This document shows positions 35,696 to 36,468 of a stretch of 36,468 nucleotides of DNA, piece by piece. Every line of letters begins with the position of its first letter. Position 1 is the first letter of the stretch. Below the pieces are notes generated by a model. The model had not been told where the DNA came from. It worked only from the letters and a program-made list of their open reading frames with translations, and did no database searches. A program made the position numbers and the translations under genes. The stretch is from the NCBI GenBank assembly GCA_903892635.1, contig CAITJH010000064.1, positions 1 through 36,468 on the forward strand, written 5' to 3'. The stretch comes from an uncultured Actinomycetes bacterium. Lineage in GTDB: Bacteria; Actinomycetota; Actinomycetes; S36-B12; UBA5976.

Positions 35696-36468
35696 CTAGC
35701 GGAAAATTCCGGTGTGACCGAGCGAGTATCGCCCAGGTTGCGGATAGAACGACAAACCATGTGGGCCAAGACCCACTTTGATTTTCGCCAAGAGTTTTCC
35801 GTCAGATAGTTGAATGACATACACAACATCGGAATAGCGTCCCGAGACCCAAAAATCTTTGCCATCTGCGCTAATGCTTCCCATGTCAGGTGAGCCGCCG
35901 CCAGGAATCTTCCACTTATGGACAATCGTGTTGTCTGAGAAACGAAGCATTGAAATGCTTCCCTCTTCACGATTTGAGATGACGAGCTCCTGCGAATCGC
36001 GAGTGACATACAAGCCGTGCGCGCCCTTACCCGTATGTATGTAGGTGAACTCACCAAACTTTGCTGGATCCGAACTCATCACCCAGAGACCATCCGACAT
36101 CATGTCCGCGATGTAATACGTCTTGCCATCTGGAGAAATCTTGACATCCTGCGGCATTGGAGTCGGATGCATCGTGCTGGGCTTCAGGTAAGTCGTCGGA
36201 ATCTTGGCTTCCTTCAGCACCTTCATATTGACGGTATCCACCAGTAAAAGTGAGCCGCTGAATTCGCACGACACTACAAAGTACTTGCCATCGGCTGACC
36301 AATCTGCGTGATTCACGCCTTGGCACGGAACTGGCACAGTTTTATCTACTGCCATAGTGTGCGGATCGCGAAATACAATCTGGCGATCGGCGCTTGCCAT
36401 GACAACTGCATGCTTACCATCCGGCGTGAAGTACAAGTTGTAAGGATCATGAACTTTTACTGTTGCTC
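35696..36468 (-). CDS. YVTN/YncE-like beta-propeller protein, 5' end cut by the window
   Basis: At least 257 residues, open through the window edge; the ORF-track start at a TTG (36436) is internal, since the frame continues upstream as ATVKVHDPYN. Repeated blade motifs are visible: LYFTPDGKHAVVM, ADWSADGKYFVVSC, VKISPDGKTYYIAD, LYVTRDSQELVIS and ISADGKDFWVSG, about 45 residues apart, as in YVTN-type seven-bladed propellers. It ends YPQPGRYSLGHTGIFR. The N-terminus, where a signal peptide would be, is missing, so location is unknown. Propellers of this type are binding scaffolds or metal-dependent redox proteins. The overlapping ORF 35611-36057 is a shadow. Confidence 0.85.
   Translation of the reverse strand, partial: ATVKVHDPYNLYFTPDGKHAVVMASADRQIVFRDPHTMAVDKTVPVPCQGVNHADWSADGKYFVVSCEFSGSLLLVDTVNMKVLKEAKIPTTYLKPSTMHPTPMPQDVKISPDGKTYYIADMMSDGLWVMSSDPAKFGEFTYIHTGKGAHGLYVTRDSQELVISNREEGSISMLRFSDNTIVHKWKIPGGGSPDMGSISADGKDFWVSGRYSDVVYVIQLSDGKLLAKIKVGLGPHGLSFYPQPGRYSLGHTGIFR

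Noticed and set aside
35611-36057. 148-residue minus-strand ORF
   Set aside because: It overlaps the beta-propeller gene in another frame of the same strand. The propeller frame has repeated DGK blade motifs, while this one has none.

Overview
The window looks like a chromosomal segment of an actinobacterium (Actinomycetota) with a compact genome and, by eye, about 50% G+C. The evidence is the gene order and the protein types: an ftsY-smc-mutM-rnc-rpmF-yceD block followed by coaD-rsmD-recG-DAK2, an IclR repressor divergent from leuCD, a DUF3515 lipoprotein next to ddl, a class II leuA and a CimA-type citramalate synthase. Many spacers are 0-20 bp and many genes overlap by ATGA or TAATG. A small-genome planktonic lineage is plausible, but I cannot place it more precisely from sequence alone.

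Layout. (1) 1-3345: the tail of a probable ureohydrolase (agmatinase/guanidino-hydrolase fold) converges on an amidase / SnoaL-like protein / NCS1 permease operon, which looks like a nitrogen-scavenging cassette. (2) 3536-15751, minus strand: a long housekeeping block for SRP targeting (ftsY), chromosome condensation (smc), base-excision repair (mutM), RNA processing and ribosome assembly (rnc, rpmF, yceD), CoA synthesis (coaD), 16S methylation (rsmD), fork rescue (recG) and a fatty-acid-kinase-like DAK2 protein. (3) 15869-21607: rpmB, thiL, a DUF3515 lipoprotein, ddl, a LysE exporter, gpsA, plsC and the nucleoid protein HU. (4) 21887-24663: leuD-leuC and their divergent IclR-type regulator. 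(5) 24664-27397: a structured spacer, tRNA-Glu(CUC), tRNA-Gln(CUG), gltX and an FAH-family enzyme. (6) 27507-34970: a PiT phosphate transporter, then cimA, ilvE and leuB, and divergently leuA behind a short leucine-rich leader peptide, followed by a NIL-domain protein. (7) 34991-36468: a GNAT acetyltransferase and a beta-propeller protein cut by the window edge.

The genes converge on branched-chain amino acid synthesis. LeuA, LeuCD and LeuB make the leucine keto acid. CimA feeds the same LeuCD/LeuB machinery to make 2-oxobutyrate for isoleucine, and IlvE performs the last transamination. Three types of control are visible: a palindromic site between leuC and the IclR gene, a leader peptide with three consecutive Leu codons plus a strong hairpin before leuA, and paired divergent promoters at leuB/leuA.

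The less expected signals are non-coding. A repeated leaderless-promoter layout (TAnnnT, then 6-7 nt, then the start codon) precedes at least nine ORFs. A long inverted repeat uses the 3' end of tRNA-Glu as one arm and lies next to two direct repeats. A perfect 15-bp palindrome sits between leuA and the NIL gene. I did not see a clear new defence or mobile system, CRISPR array, insertion sequence or phage gene.
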